Shown: positions 51,164-61,067, counted from the first letter of the stretch. The stretch is DNA of 64,000 bases from Roseivivax lentus (GCF_900156805.1 NZ_FTOQ01000016.1:1-64000); one strand, 5' to 3'. Numbers and translations: made by a program. Notes: generated by a model not told the origin, from the sequence alone.

Positions 51164-52282
51164 CTAGCCCGCCGCCGCGGCCTTCACATCCGCGAGGGCC
51201 AGCGGCAGCACCTCCTCGAACACATCGAGATCGGCGGGCCGCCCGCAGGAGACGCGGATGCAGCGGTTCTGCGGCGCCTCGAAGGGCATGCGGACGAAGA
51301 CGCCGCGCGCCACCAGCGCATCGAGCACCGCCTTGGCATGCGCGCCGTCGCCGCCGCAATCGAGCGCCACGAAATTCGTGGCCGAGGGCAGGGGCGTCAG
51401 CCCGTGCGCCCGGCCGATCCGGCCGATCCGGTCGCGCGACGCCGCCACCGCGTCCTGCACCTGCGCGAGCCAGCCGGCATCCTGCAGCGCCGCCAGCGCC
51501 GCGGCCTGGGCCGGCCGGGTCATGCCGAAATGGTCGCGCACCTTGTCGAAGGCCCGGATCAGCGCGGGCGCGCCGGTGGCATAGCCCACGCGAAGCCCGG
51601 CCATCCCGCGCGCCTTCGAGAAGGTGCGCATGCGGATGACCCGCGGATCGTCCGGGTCGATCCGGGGCGCGGTGCCCTCGGGCGCGAACTCGATATAGGC
51701 CTCGTCGAGCAGCAGGAGCGTGCCTTCGGGCAGGGTGTCGAGCGCCGCCTCGATCTCTCTGCCCGCGTACCACGACCCCATCGGATTGTCGGGATTGGAG
51801 AGGTAGATCAGTTTGGCGCGCGTCTCCCGCGCCCGGTCGATCAGCGCCGGCAGATCCTCGCGGTCGTCGCGGAAGGGCACCTTGTGCAGCATGCCGCCGA
51901 AGCCGGTGACGTGGTAGTTGAAGGTCGGATAGGCGCCCTTCGAGGTCACGACCGGGTCGCCGGGTTCCACCAGGAGCCGCACCAGGTTGCCCAGAAGCCC
52001 GTCGATGCCGCCGCCGATCACGATGTTCTCGGGCCGCGCGCCCATCTCGGCGGCCAGCGCCTGTTTCAGCGCGTGGCTCGTCGCGTCGGCATACATCCAC
52101 ACGTCCGGGGCGGCGGCATGCAGCGCCTCGATCGCCTTGGGCGACGGGCCGAAGACCGATTCGTTGGCGCCGAGCCGCGCGCGGAAGGGCCGGCCCATCC
52201 GGCGTTCCTGCACCTCGGGCCCCACGAAGGGCACGTCGGAGGGCAGCGTTTCGGCGAGGCGGGTATATCTGGGTCCGGTCAT
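51164..52282 (-). CDS. Histidinol-phosphate aminotransferase-like PLP enzyme
   Basis: A 372-residue class I/II aminotransferase, start ATG 52282 (MTGPRYTRLAETLPSDVPFV). LGANESVFGPSPKAIEAL is the HisC-type N-terminal motif; YLSNPDNPMGSWYAGREI binds PLP; LLLDEAYIEFAPEG has the Asp/Tyr pair; RTFSKARGMAGLRVGYATGA holds the catalytic Lys. It is not in a his operon, so it may be the second HisC or an aromatic aminotransferase. Confidence 0.88.
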   Translation of the reverse strand: MTGPRYTRLAETLPSDVPFVGPEVQERRMGRPFRARLGANESVFGPSPKAIEALHAAAPDVWMYADATSHALKQALAAEMGARPENIVIGGGIDGLLGNLVRLLVEPGDPVVTSKGAYPTFNYHVTGFGGMLHKVPFRDDREDLPALIDRARETRAKLIYLSNPDNPMGSWYAGREIEAALDTLPEGTLLLLDEAYIEFAPEGTAPRIDPDDPRVIRMRTFSKARGMAGLRVGYATGAPALIRAFDKVRDHFGMTRPAQAAALAALQDAGWLAQVQDAVAASRDRIGRIGRAHGLTPLPSATNFVALDCGGDGAHAKAVLDALVARGVFVRMPFEAPQNRCIRVSCGRPADLDVFEEVLPLALADVKAAAAG

Positions 52283-52352
52283 GGCCGCGGAGTATGCCCA
52301 GCCGCCGCCCGCAGGCAAGGGGGCAGGATCGCGCCCGACGGGGGCCGGGCGC

Positions 52353-52679
52353 TTAGCGTCCGCGGCGCCGCTGTTCCATCGTCATCGCGTAGCGCATCTC
52401 GAGATCGGCGAGCTTGCGCATCAGCGAAGGCCGCGCCTCGGCGTCGCGGCAATCCCGCAGGGCCGCGCGCGCGTCGTTCAGGGCGCGTTTCAGGCTGACC
52501 TCGAAGGGCACGGCACCCGCCTCGGACATGATCCGGAACCCGGCCCGCGTCGCCGCATCGAGGCCGTCATGGCTTTGCAGGTCCGGGATCGGCTGGCCCG
52601 CGCCCTTGAGGTTGTCGAAGAGGCCGTCCTCCGCCGCTTCCTGCATGCGCTGCTCGGCGATCCGGGGAAACATGGCCAT
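52353..52679 (-). CDS. DUF1992 (DnaJ-homologue C28-like) protein
   Basis: A 108-residue protein: AEQRMQEAAEDGLFDNLKGA then GQPIPDLQ and MRYAMTMEQRRRGR, the full DUF1992 pattern (IAEE-x-I-x-A-x-x-x-G-x-FDNLPGxGKP-type). The domain occurs alone in bacteria and in the eukaryotic DNAJC28. Function unknown. It stands alone between the aminotransferase and a Rossmann-fold gene. Confidence 0.88.
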   Translation of the reverse strand: MAMFPRIAEQRMQEAAEDGLFDNLKGAGQPIPDLQSHDGLDAATRAGFRIMSEAGAVPFEVSLKRALNDARAALRDCRDAEARPSLMRKLADLEMRYAMTMEQRRRGR

Positions 52680-52736
52680 GCGCGTCGGTCCCTGACTGGT
52701 GTTGCGCGGCCATCAAGACATGCCGCGCGCGCCCTT

Positions 52737-53378
52737 TCAACGGGCAAGCACCGGGGCTTGGTGCACATAGGCGTTATCCTCGATCGCATGGATCAGGAAA
52801 TGGGCGACATCCTTGCGCGAAATGAGCCCCATCCGCCAATCGCGGGGCTCCGTCAGCACCTTGTACTGGCCGGTCATGGGCCGCTTGGTGAGGATCACCG
52901 GCCGCGCGATGGTCCAGTCGAGCGACGACGCCTTCACCAAGTCCTCCTGCCGGGTCTTGTCCTTGTAGGGCTCGCCCAGAAGGATCGCATGGCCCTGCCG
53001 CTCGATCCAGCTCAGCGCGCGGATCGAATCGCCCGCGGCGATGCCGGTCACCACCAGAAGCCGCTTCGGCCCGGAGGCCTCCATCAACGGAATGAGCGCT
53101 TTCGTGGCCTCCGAGAAGAGCGTGACCTTCTTCCAGATCATCGACAGGCTTTCCTCGATCCCGAGGCACATGACCACCGCGTCGACCCCGTCGAGCGCGG
53201 CGGCGAGCTCCTCGGATTTCAGGGCGTCGCCGGGCCAGCGCTCCAGCCGGTCATGCGTCAGCGTCATCGCATCCGCCGAGCGCGCGAAGGCGCGGATCTC
53301 GTGCCCCCGTTCGAGCCCGTATTCCACCACGTTGAGGCCGATGCCCTTGGTCGCGCCGATCACCAGAATCTTGCTCAT
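52737..53378 (-). CDS. NAD(P)-binding protein, atypical SDR type
   Basis: A 213-residue Rossmann-fold protein with the dinucleotide loop VIGATKGIGLNVVEYGLERG near the N-terminus and LLVVTGIAAGDSIRALSWIE later. It resembles the NmrA/SDR_a5-like NAD(P)H-binding group, whose members often act as sensors rather than enzymes. No catalytic Tyr-x3-Lys is evident. Convergent with nothing; divergent from the lolC/E gene. Confidence 0.8.
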   Translation of the reverse strand: MSKILVIGATKGIGLNVVEYGLERGHEIRAFARSADAMTLTHDRLERWPGDALKSEELAAALDGVDAVVMCLGIEESLSMIWKKVTLFSEATKALIPLMEASGPKRLLVVTGIAAGDSIRALSWIERQGHAILLGEPYKDKTRQEDLVKASSLDWTIARPVILTKRPMTGQYKVLTEPRDWRMGLISRKDVAHFLIHAIEDNAYVHQAPVLAR

Positions 53379-53495
53379 GACGTCATCTCCTTTCCCCCTT
53401 AGCTAAGCGGCGCCGCGCCGAAGAAAAGCCGCCGCCGCGCTTGACGGGGCAGGGCGCAGCGGTCACCTATCGCCCGACACCAGACCTGAGGCGCC

Positions 53496-54782
53496 ATGGC
53501 CCGACGCACCGCCCCCTTTGCCCCGTTCGAATGGATGATCGCCTGGCGCTACCTGCGTGCGCGGCGCGCCGAGGGGGGCGTCAGCGTGATGACCTGGATC
53601 AGCCTCATCGGCATCACGCTCGCGGTTTTCGCGCTGATCGCCACGCTGGCGGTCCGGTCGGGATTTCGCGCGGAATTCGTCGACACGATCCTCGGCGCCA
53701 ATGCCCATATCACCGTCTATGCCGCTGAAACGGTGACCGAAAACGGCGTCGTGAGCCGCAGCTTCACCGATTTCGAGGCCAGCGCGGCGGCCCTTGCGGA
53801 CGTGCCAGGGGTGGAACATGCCGCACCGGTGGTGAAGGGGCAGGTCATGGCCAATGCCAATGGCCGCAATTCCGGGATCGAGGTCTTCGGCATGGCGGCG
53901 TCGGACGTGCAGACCCTGCCGCGCATCGTCGATCCCGAAACCGGGCGCGGCGACTTCGCGCGGTACGGCGAGGGCATCGCGATCGGCTCCGGGGTGGCGC
54001 GCGAACTGGGCCTGCGCCTTGGCGACATGGTCAAGCTGATCTCGCCCGACGGGGTGAAGACCGCCTTCGGGCAAAGCCCCCGCGTGAAATCCTACGAGGT
54101 CGTCTACATCTTTTCCGCCGGGCGCTACGACATCGACCGCACACGCGCCTACATGCCCTTCGCGGAGGCGCAACTTTACTTCAACCGCGACGGGCAAGCC
54201 GATGAAATCGAAGTGATTGTCGCCGAACCCGAAGCCGTGTCGGACTACCGCGAGGCGGTCCAGGCCGCGGCCGGGTCCGGCGCCTATCTCTGGACCTGGC
54301 AGGACGCCTCGGGCGGGTTTCTCAACGCGCTCGAGATCGAGGACAACGTGATGTTCGTCATCCTGTCGGTGCTCGTGCTGATCGCCGCAATGAACATTAC
54401 CTCGGGCCTCATCATGCTGGTCAAGAACAAGGGGCGCGATATCGGCATTCTGCGCACGATGGGGCTCACCGAAGGGGCGGTGCTGCGGGTGTTCTTCATC
54501 TGCGGCGCCTTCACCGGCATCATCGGCACGGTCGCGGGCGTGATCCTCGGCTGTATCTTCGCGATCTACATCGATCCGATCTTCTCGGCGGTGAATTACG
54601 TGGCGGGCGGCGGGGTCTGGGACCCCTCGGTACGCGGGCTCTACCAGCTGCCCGCGAAGCTGGAGCTGGCGGACGTGCTGTCGGCGGTGGGCCTGTCGCT
54701 TGGCCTCTCGTTCATCGTGACGATCTTTCCGGCGCGCCGCGCGGCCCGGATGAACCCGGTGGAGGCGCTGCGCTATGAGTGA
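53496..54782 (+). CDS. Lipoprotein-releasing ABC permease LolC/LolE
   Basis: A 428-residue protein with one N-terminal membrane helix ([20 protein letters not shown]), a large periplasmic domain and three C-terminal helices ([40 protein letters not shown]). It opens with [20 protein letters not shown], typical of LolC/E. With LolD it extracts lipoproteins from the inner membrane for transfer to LolA. It overlaps lolD by 8 nt. Alphaproteobacteria usually have one such permease acting as a homodimer. Confidence 0.94.
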   Translation: MARRTAPFAPFEWMIAWRYLRARRAEGGVSVMTWISLIGITLAVFALIATLAVRSGFRAEFVDTILGANAHITVYAAETVTENGVVSRSFTDFEASAAALADVPGVEHAAPVVKGQVMANANGRNSGIEVFGMAASDVQTLPRIVDPETGRGDFARYGEGIAIGSGVARELGLRLGDMVKLISPDGVKTAFGQSPRVKSYEVVYIFSAGRYDIDRTRAYMPFAEAQLYFNRDGQADEIEVIVAEPEAVSDYREAVQAAAGSGAYLWTWQDASGGFLNALEIEDNVMFVILSVLVLIAAMNITSGLIMLVKNKGRDIGILRTMGLTEGAVLRVFFICGAFTGIIGTVAGVILGCIFAIYIDPIFSAVNYVAGGGVWDPSVRGLYQLPAKLELADVLSAVGLSLGLSFIVTIFPARRAARMNPVEALRYE

Positions 54783-55458
54783 TGCCGCGCTCGATCTCAG
54801 GGGTATTTCGAAAAGCTATAATAATGGCTTGCCGAACGCGGTTCATGTATTGCGCGAGGTCGATCTGCAGGTCGCGCCGGGCGAAGCGGTGGCGCTTGTG
54901 GCCCCTTCGGGTGCCGGCAAGTCGACGCTTCTGCACATCGCGGGGCTCCTCGATACGCCCGATGCGGGCCGCGTCGCCATCGGCGGGCAGGACATGACCG
55001 GCCAATCCGACCGTCGCCGCACCGCCATGCGCCGCGAGGCGGTGGGGTTCGTCTACCAGTTCCACCATCTGCTGCCCGAGTTCAGCGCGGAAGAAAACGT
55101 GGTTCTTCCGCAGCTTGCGAATGGAGCTTCACGTAAAGAGGCGGATGCGCGCGCCGCCGCCTTGCTGGCGTCGGTCGGCCTCACGAGCCGCGCCGATCAT
55201 CGTCCCGCGGCCCTGTCGGGAGGCGAGCAGCAGCGCGTTGCCTTCTGCCGCGCCATGGCCAACGCGCCGAAGCTTCTGCTGGCCGACGAGCCCACCGGCA
55301 ACCTCGATCCCGAAACCTCCGAGCGGGTGTTCGACACGCTGATGCGCCTCGTGCACGAGACCGGCCTCGCCGCCGTGATCGCCACGCACAATCTCGAGCT
55401 GGCCGCGCGCATGGACCGACAGGTGCGGCTCGATCAGGGACGCCTCTGCGCGGTGTGA
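54775..55458 (+). CDS. lolD: Lipoprotein-releasing ATPase LolD
   Basis: A 227-residue ABC ATPase: Walker [22 protein letters not shown]-loop [16 protein letters not shown], signature [15 protein letters not shown], Walker [19 protein letters not shown]-loop [18 protein letters not shown] is characteristic of LolD. It overlaps the permease gene and is its partner. Confidence 0.95.
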   Translation: MSDAALDLRGISKSYNNGLPNAVHVLREVDLQVAPGEAVALVAPSGAGKSTLLHIAGLLDTPDAGRVAIGGQDMTGQSDRRRTAMRREAVGFVYQFHHLLPEFSAEENVVLPQLANGASRKEADARAAALLASVGLTSRADHRPAALSGGEQQRVAFCRAMANAPKLLLADEPTGNLDPETSERVFDTLMRLVHETGLAAVIATHNLELAARMDRQVRLDQGRLCAV

Positions 55459-55569
55459 CCCGATTGCATCGGCGCGCGGTCCCGGGTCCGGAAGGGCACG
55501 GAGATGCCACATAATCACCCAAAAGACCGGCTTTTCTGCTCCGCAACGACAATATCCTGCGGGTGACTC

Positions 55570-56358
55570 ATGGGTGCTGAACTTCTTTTCATTCTGTTCG
55601 CGCTGACCCCGATCGCGGTCGGCGCGGGCCTTCTTGGCACCGGGGACGCGGAGACGCCCGACGAGTTCGGCGCCGATCCGGCACGCGCCGACGCCGCCGA
55701 CATTTCGGACCTGATCCCGGACCTGCCCGAGGACACCCTGCCGCTGCCCGGTGGCGGTGGCGACGATGTGGTCGTCGGAACCGATGCCGATGAAAGCGCC
55801 TTCACCGATCGCGGCGCGGACAGCGTCTCGGCGGGCGGCGGGGCCGATTACATCCGTGCCGGCGGCGATGCCGACACGGTCGCGGGCGAGGCAGGCGACG
55901 ACGTCCTCTTCGGCGAAGCGGGCGCGGACCTGCTGCTGGGCGGCGAGGGCGACGATACGCTGGTGGGCGGTGCCGATGCCGACAGCCTCGAGGGCGGCGA
56001 GGGGGCGGATGTGCTCTTTGCCACTGATGCCGGGGCCGAGGACGACGCGGCGGACACGCTCGATGGCGGGGCAGGCAACGATCTTCTGTTCTTCGGTCCG
56101 GCCGACATCGCCACGGGTGGTGCGGGCGCGGATGCCTTCGTGGCGGCGGGCGCTGCCACGGTCACCGATTTCGACAGCACCGAGGACATGCTGGTGGTGC
56201 GCTATACCGGCGAAGAGGCGCCCGAGATCGCCGCCCAGACCGTCACCGCCACCGGCGTGGAGCTGCGCCTCTCCGACGGCACGGTCATCACGCTCGACGG
56301 GCTCACCGAACCGGTCGACGCCTCCCGCATCGCCTTCCTCGAGGACATGGCGCTCTGA
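55570..56358 (+). CDS. Membrane-anchored RTX calcium-binding protein
   Basis: A 262-residue, very acidic protein. The N-terminus LLFILFALTPIAVGAGLLGT is a single membrane segment. Residues 60-175 hold RTX-like repeats (GGGGDDVVVGTDADE, GEAGADLLLGGEGDDTLVGG, GGAGNDLLFFG). The end is the RTX C-terminal module (TVTDFDSTEDMLVVRYTGEE). Such short anchored proteins are frequent in roseobacters; the function is unknown. It lies behind lolD with a 111-bp gap. Confidence 0.8.
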   Translation: MGAELLFILFALTPIAVGAGLLGTGDAETPDEFGADPARADAADISDLIPDLPEDTLPLPGGGGDDVVVGTDADESAFTDRGADSVSAGGGADYIRAGGDADTVAGEAGDDVLFGEAGADLLLGGEGDDTLVGGADADSLEGGEGADVLFATDAGAEDDAADTLDGGAGNDLLFFGPADIATGGAGADAFVAAGAATVTDFDSTEDMLVVRYTGEEAPEIAAQTVTATGVELRLSDGTVITLDGLTEPVDASRIAFLEDMAL

Positions 56359-56457
56359 CGCGTCTCTCGCGGGCCTCTCACGTCAATGTGGCTCGCTGTA
56401 ACCTGGCTGCGGTCTAGCCTCCGTCACAGCGAAATGACGAGGACAAGCGAGAACGCC

Positions 56458-57150
56458 ATGACCGCACGCCGCCTTTTTTCCCTGCACCGCGGGCTGACGT
56501 CTGCGCTTGTGGCCGCAGCGCTGGCCATGCCCGCCGTGCTGCCCTCCGCGGTGACCGCCGCCACGGTGCCCTTCGACGACGCCTCCTGGAAGGTGCAGCG
56601 CTTCTCGCTTTTCTCCGGCAATGATTACGATTTCCGCGGCGACGCGCTCTCGGTCGTCTCCGACGGCACGGTGTCGATCGCCTATCGGCCGCTGGCGCCG
56701 GCGAACTGGCAGGCGCGCGGGGCGTCGTGGTCGTGGTCGGTTGAGACCAGCGTGCCGCCCACCGATCTGACCCGCAAGGGCGGCGACGACCGCAATCTTG
56801 CCGTCTATTTCGTCTTCCTGCCCGAAGCCGAGGCGCGGGCCCTGCAGGGCGCCTCGATCACCCGGCTTCTCAACGAGGAGGCGATCCGCGCGCTGGTCTA
56901 TGTCTGGGGCGGCGATCAGGCCCGCGGCGCGGTGCTGCCGAGCCCCTATCTGGGCGCGCGGGGCAAGACCGTGGTGCTGCGCGGCGCGGGCACCGGCGGC
57001 CACCGGGAGCGGGTCGATCTGGCCGCGGATTACGCCCGCGCCTTCGGTGGCGGCGCGCCGGGCGCATTGGTCGGCATCGCGGTCTCGGGGGACAGCGACG
57101 ACACCGACAGCCGCATCGACGCCACCATCAGCGGGCTGCAGGTCGACTAG
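56458..57150 (+). CDS. DUF3047 exported protein
   Basis: A 230-residue protein started at ATG 56458; an in-frame ATG at 56434 is possible. The signal peptide SLHRGLTSALVAAALAMPAV ends near VTAA. The mature part follows the DUF3047 pattern: FDDASWKVQRFSLFSGNDYD, WSWSVETSVPPTDLTRKGGD, DRNLAVYFVFLPEA, LVYVWGGDQARGAVLPSPY and a final GIAVSGDSDDTDSRIDATIS. Periplasmic; role unknown. Confidence 0.85.
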   Translation: MTARRLFSLHRGLTSALVAAALAMPAVLPSAVTAATVPFDDASWKVQRFSLFSGNDYDFRGDALSVVSDGTVSIAYRPLAPANWQARGASWSWSVETSVPPTDLTRKGGDDRNLAVYFVFLPEAEARALQGASITRLLNEEAIRALVYVWGGDQARGAVLPSPYLGARGKTVVLRGAGTGGHRERVDLAADYARAFGGGAPGALVGIAVSGDSDDTDSRIDATISGLQVD

Positions 57151-57581
57151 GCGCGCTGGGTGATCCAGACGCCGAGCGCCATGACCGCGATGCCGGTGGC
57201 GCGCGTCATCGTCAGCGGCGAGGGGCGCGCGCCGAAAAGCCCGAACTGGTCGATGAGCGCGGCGGAAACGAGCTGGCCGATCAGCACGAAGAACACCGCG
57301 TTCCCGACTCCGAAATGCGGGGCGATATAGGTCACCGACAGCACGTAGAAGGCCACGAAGAGCCCCGCGAGGAACAAATGCTTCGGCGCGCCTGCCGCAC
57401 GCAGCAGCGCCTGCGGCCCGGTGATCAGCATCGCAAGCGCGGTCGCGGCCAGCGCCACGGCGAAGAGGATGAAGGCCGCGGAGGCGGGCGAGCCCATCCG
57501 CGTCCCGAGCGCGGCATTGAGCGCCGCAAGCAGCGGGATGCCGATCCCGGCCAGAAACATGATTGCGGCATAATGGATCAT
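57147..57581 (-). CDS. Small DMT-superfamily (DUF606/YdcZ-like) membrane protein
   Basis: A 144-residue protein with about five membrane helices (AAIMFLAGIGIPLLAALNAA; AFILFAVALAATALAMLITG; LFLAGLFVAFYVLSVTYIAP). APHFGVGNAVFFVLIGQLVS fits the DUF606/YdcZ branch of the drug/metabolite transporter superfamily. Its stop overlaps the stop of the DUF3047 gene, convergent. Confidence 0.85.
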   Translation of the reverse strand: MIHYAAIMFLAGIGIPLLAALNAALGTRMGSPASAAFILFAVALAATALAMLITGPQALLRAAGAPKHLFLAGLFVAFYVLSVTYIAPHFGVGNAVFFVLIGQLVSAALIDQFGLFGARPSPLTMTRATGIAVMALGVWITQRA

Positions 57582-57809
57582 GGCGCGCCCCTTTCGCGGT
57601 GTGACTGCTCTTGGACGGGCCGGTGCCGTCCCGGCGCGACCGTGGACCGGGCGGGCGGTCTTGTCACGCCGAAAGCTGCGCGTCGCGGGCGGCGGCCCGC
57701 CACCGGGCCGATCCGCCCTTGCGCGCCGTTCCCGCGCTTGCCAGACATGGGAAGACGGGAGCGCACCGGGCAGGCGGAAACCGGGGCCGCACGGGACAGG
57801 AGCCGAGAC

Positions 57810-58244
57810 ATGACAGGGTTACGCATCGCATTTCTGGGGATCGCCACGGTCGCGCTGTCGGCCTGCCAGATAGAGGGCGGCGGCGGCGAGGCCGCGATGC
57901 CGGGCGCGTCGGACGGCGCGCGGCTCTACCAGGAATATTGCACCATCTGCCACGGCGTCGATGGCAAGGGCGACGGCCCCATGGCGCGCGCCATGCGCAA
58001 GCCGCCGCGCGATCTCACCCTTCTGAGCGTGCGCAACGGCGATGTGTACCCGGCAGCCCGGGTGCTGTCGACGATCGACGGCTATGCGCGGTCCGATATC
58101 GCCGGGCCCGGCATGCCGGAATTCGGCGAGTTGCTGCGCGGCGATCTCGTGCCCTACGACACCGGCGACGGCATCCTCACGCCCACGCCGCGCACGCTGG
58201 TGGCGCTGACCGAGTATCTGCGCACGATCCAGGCCACCCGCTAG
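57810..58244 (+). CDS. Lipoprotein cytochrome c, mono-heme
   Basis: A 144-residue protein with a lipoprotein signal (GIATVALSACQ, lipobox LSAC). The heme site is YCTICHGVDGKGDGPMARAM (C-x2-C-H) and the axial Met is probably GPGMPEFG. It is a class I cytochrome c tethered to the membrane, carrying electrons in the periplasm; no oxidase or reductase partner is adjacent. AGGAG lies upstream of the ATG. A hairpin-tail repeat follows it. Confidence 0.9.
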   Translation: MTGLRIAFLGIATVALSACQIEGGGGEAAMPGASDGARLYQEYCTICHGVDGKGDGPMARAMRKPPRDLTLLSVRNGDVYPAARVLSTIDGYARSDIAGPGMPEFGELLRGDLVPYDTGDGILTPTPRTLVALTEYLRTIQATR

Positions 58245-58397
58245 GCCGGCATGCCCCGGCCGGCGTCAGTTGTGCGTGTGCTGCGGACTAGGCGGTTGGC
58301 CTGGCTTTATCCTCGCGTTCCTGCGGGCGATCGTTCCACCGGATAGGCTCGCGGCGGGCGGGCGCGCCCCGGCCGCGAGGACCGGGCCGCGCCCGGC

Positions 58398-58452
58398 GAG
58401 AGACGCTGTCTCTCGCGCTCTCTGGAGGTATTTCCGGTCCGATCGTGAGGGG
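58398..58452 (+). repeat. Hairpin-tail repeat, copy B
   Basis: 55 bp identical to 50852-50906, and the preceding 20 bp (ccgggccgcgcccg block) is nearly identical too. It sits between the convergent ends of the cytochrome c and TetR genes. Confidence 0.9.
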
Positions 58453-58457
58453 CCGCG

Positions 58458-59045
58458 TCAAGCCGCGACCAACCGGCGGAGCATCGACCAGTAAAGCTCC
58501 TCGACCTCGGCGAGGCTCAGCCGGCCGCCCCGGCGGAACCAGGTGTTGAGCTGCGTGAGCATGCCGATCATCGCGAAGGCGGTGATGCGCGGGTCGTCCA
58601 CGTCGAACACCCCCGTCGCCGCGCCGTCGCGCAGGATGTCCACGAGCGCGCCTTCATAGCGGCGGCGCAGGGCCTCGATCTCGGCGAAATGCTCGGGGTC
58701 GAGATTGCGCAGCTCCATGTAGGAGATGAAAACCGCCGCGGGCCGTTCGGAATTGAACCGGATATGGAAGCGCGCGAAGGCCTCGAGCCGGCCCAGCGGA
58801 TCGTCCGGCGCTTCCCAGGCGTCGTAGGCCGCCAACAGGTCCTGCATGTGCGACTTCATCAGCGAGAAGAGCAGCGTCTGCTTGTCGGGCGTGTAATTGT
58901 AGAGCGCGCCCGCCTGCACCCCCACCTCGGCGGCGATGCGGCGCATGGAGACGGCGGCATAGCCGTCGCGCGCGAACAGCTCCAGCGCCGCGCGCTCGAC
59001 GCGCGGTCCGGTGATGTCGGAATGGGAACCGCGGGTGCGTGCCAT
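58458..59045 (-). CDS. TetR-family transcriptional regulator
   Basis: A 195-residue protein started at ATG 59045 (MARTRGSHSDITGPRVERAA). The N-terminal HTH has ALELFARDGYAAVSMRRIAA then VGVQAGALYNYTPDKQTLLF. The C-terminal ligand domain ends VEELYWSMLRRLVAA. A palindrome lies 16 bp before the start, so it likely represses itself. Type of ligand unknown; related regulators control acyl-CoA metabolism. The longer open frame upstream covers the operator and is not used. Confidence 0.9.
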   Translation of the reverse strand: MARTRGSHSDITGPRVERAALELFARDGYAAVSMRRIAAEVGVQAGALYNYTPDKQTLLFSLMKSHMQDLLAAYDAWEAPDDPLGRLEAFARFHIRFNSERPAAVFISYMELRNLDPEHFAEIEALRRRYEGALVDILRDGAATGVFDVDDPRITAFAMIGMLTQLNTWFRRGGRLSLAEVEELYWSMLRRLVAA

Positions 59046-59060
59046 GGCGCGAGTGTGATA

Positions 59061-59074
59061 TGAACGCTCGTTCA
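59061..59074. promoter_or_regulatory. TetR operator-like palindrome
   Basis: tgaacg-ct-cgttca, perfect 6-bp arms, located 16 bp upstream of the tetR start and in the divergent region with the lipoprotein gene at 59177. Position and symmetry fit an autoregulatory TetR site. Confidence 0.7.
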
Positions 59075-59176
59075 GATCAAGACATGCCGGGACGCGTGGC
59101 GCAGGGGGGCTGCGGCGCGGACTTGCCAAGGGCCGGGGCCTCGGGCAAGACAGGGCTCTGACCGACCGGATTGCCC

Positions 59177-59464
59177 ATGCGCGCGCCTGCCTTCCTTCTC
59201 GCCCTCTGTCTCGGAGTTTCGGGCTGCACTCAGTTTCCCGAGCTCGACGCGACGGCGACTCCGGGCGTGGCCGCGGCGCCCTATCCCGACCTTCTGCCGA
59301 TCGACGCGCTTTTGCGCGGTGCGCCCGCCCGCGCCACGCCCGATCTGCGCGCGGGCGTCTCCGCGCGGGCCGCGGCGCTTCGGGCGCGCGCCGCGCGCTT
59401 GCAGGAGCCGGTGATCGATCCGCGCACGCGCGCGCGGATGGCGCGCGGTATCGCGCCGCGCTGA
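59177..59464 (+). CDS. Small lipoprotein whose C-terminus runs into a tandem repeat
   Basis: A 95-residue protein with a lipoprotein signal (AFLLALCLGVSGCTQFPELD, lipobox VSGC). The ATG at 59177 is chosen; an in-frame TTG lies 6 nt upstream. The mature part is Ala/Arg-rich (SARAAALRARAARLQEPVID). The last eight codons, MARGIAPR and stop, are the first unit of a nine-copy 28-bp tandem repeat, so the end of the protein comes from the repeat. No family recognised. Confidence 0.7.
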   Translation: MRAPAFLLALCLGVSGCTQFPELDATATPGVAAAPYPDLLPIDALLRGAPARATPDLRAGVSARAAALRARAARLQEPVIDPRTRARMARGIAPR

Positions 59465-59689
59465 GATGGCGCGCGGTATCGCGCCGCGCTGAGATGGCGC
59501 GCGGTATCGCGCCGCGCTGAGATGGCGCGCGGTATCGCGCCGCGCTGAGATGGCGCGCGGTATCGCGCCGCGCTGAGATGGCGCGCGGTATCGCGCCGCG
59601 CTGAGATGGCGCGCGGTATCGCGCCGCGCTGAGATGGCGCGCGGGATCGCACCGCGCTGAGATGGCGCGCGGGAACGCGCCACGCTGAG
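59438..59689. repeat. Nine-copy 28-bp tandem repeat
   Basis: Nine head-to-tail 28-bp units starting at 59438, 59466, 59494, 59522, 59550, 59578, 59606, 59634 and 59662. The first seven are identical; the last two carry one to a few substitutions. Each unit contains an ATG, seven codons and a TGA (MARGIAPR), and an imperfect hairpin (ggcgcg-cggtat-cgcgcc). Because 28 is not a multiple of 3, no single frame reads through on the plus strand. No spacers, so not a CRISPR. Confidence 0.95.
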
Positions 59690-59780
59690 ACGCGTTGCAG
59701 CGCCCCGCCGGAGCGGCTAGAGGAACGGCACACCCTTCCGGGGCCGCTGGTCCCGTTCCGCCAAAAGGAGCCGCGCGCCC

Positions 59781-61067
59781 ATGTCAGAGCCCCTGCGTCT
59801 TGGAATTGCCGGCCTCGGTACGGTCGGCGCCGGCGTCGTCAAGATCGTGCGCCAGAAGGCGAATCTGCTGGCCACGCGCACCGGGCGATCGATCCAGATC
59901 GTCGCGGTCTCGGCGCGCAACCGCGACAAGGATCGCGGCGTCCGGCTGACGGATTTCGCCTGGGAGGACGATCCCGTGGCGCTTGCCCGGCGCGAGGATG
60001 TCGATGTCTTCGTCGAGCTGATGGGCGGCTCGGACGGGCCCGCCAAGGCCGCGACGCAGGCCGCGCTCGATGCCGGCAAGGACGTGGTGACCGCCAACAA
60101 GGCGATGCTGGCCCATCACGGGCAGATGCTGGCGCAGCTGGCCGACGAGAAGGGCGCGGTCCTGCGCTTCGAGGCGGCGGTCGCGGGCGGCATCCCGGTC
60201 ATCAAGGCGCTGACCGAGGGCCTTGCGGGCAACGAGATCAGCCGCGTCATGGGCGTGATGAACGGCACCTGCAACTACATCCTGACGCGGATGGAATCGG
60301 CCGGGCTGACCTATGGCCAGGCCTTCGCGGAGGCGGACGACCTGGGCTATCTCGAGGCCGATCCGGAGCTCGACGTGGGCGGCATCGATGCCGGGCACAA
60401 GCTGGCGCTCCTGGCCTCCATCGCCTTCGGCACGGTGGTCGATTTCGCCGGCGTGCGCCTCGAGGGGATCGGCAAGGTCTCCATCGACGATATCCGGCAG
60501 GCGGCCGACATGGGCTACAAGATCAAGCTTCTGGGCGTGGCGCGGATGACCGGCCGCGGGCTCGAGCAGCGCATGGCGCCCTGTCTCGTGCCGCAGACCT
60601 CGCCGCTGGGGCAGCTCGATGGCGGCACCAACATGGTGGTGATCGAGGGCGACAGCGTCGGCCAGATCGTCATGCGCGGCGCAGGCGCGGGCGAGGGGCC
60701 CACGGCCTCGGCGGTGCTGGGCGACGTGATGGATATCGCGCGCGGCCTGCGCATCTCGACCTTCGGCAAGCCCGCGGTGGCGCTGAACAAGGCGCAGACC
60801 GCGACCGTGGCGACGCCCGCGCCCTATTACCTGCGCATGCGGCTTCTGGACAAGCCCGGCGCGCTGGCCAAGGTCGCCACGGCGCTCGGCGATGCGGGCA
60901 TCTCGATCAACCGGATGCGGCAATACGATCACACCGACGACACCGCGCCGGTGCTCATCGTCACGCACAAGACCACGCGCGACGCGCTCGACCAGGCGAT
61001 CGGCGCGATGAGCACCACGGGCGTGTTGGGAAGCGATCCGGTTGCGCTCCGCATCGAGGAAGTCTGA
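59781..61067 (+). CDS. hom: Homoserine dehydrogenase
   Basis: A 428-residue enzyme with AAAAGGAG before the [23 protein letters not shown] is the NAD(P) Rossmann motif; [17 protein letters not shown] and [20 protein letters not shown] are the catalytic core with the conserved Lys in [12 protein letters not shown]-terminal ACT domain ([20 protein letters not shown]) gives allosteric control. It reduces aspartate semialdehyde to homoserine, on the threonine/methionine path. Confidence 0.96.
   Translation: MSEPLRLGIAGLGTVGAGVVKIVRQKANLLATRTGRSIQIVAVSARNRDKDRGVRLTDFAWEDDPVALARREDVDVFVELMGGSDGPAKAATQAALDAGKDVVTANKAMLAHHGQMLAQLADEKGAVLRFEAAVAGGIPVIKALTEGLAGNEISRVMGVMNGTCNYILTRMESAGLTYGQAFAEADDLGYLEADPELDVGGIDAGHKLALLASIAFGTVVDFAGVRLEGIGKVSIDDIRQAADMGYKIKLLGVARMTGRGLEQRMAPCLVPQTSPLGQLDGGTNMVVIEGDSVGQIVMRGAGAGEGPTASAVLGDVMDIARGLRISTFGKPAVALNKAQTATVATPAPYYLRMRLLDKPGALAKVATALGDAGISINRMRQYDHTDDTAPVLIVTHKTTRDALDQAIGAMSTTGVLGSDPVALRIEEV

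Noticed and set aside
59438..59689. Regularly spaced repeat considered as a CRISPR array
   Set aside because: Units are directly adjacent with no spacers and no cas genes are present; it is a tandem repeat.
59072..59733. Minus-strand frames rich in repeated ARHLSAAR-type peptides
   Set aside because: They arise from the 28-bp tandem repeat read on the other strand and shift through frames; no start signal.
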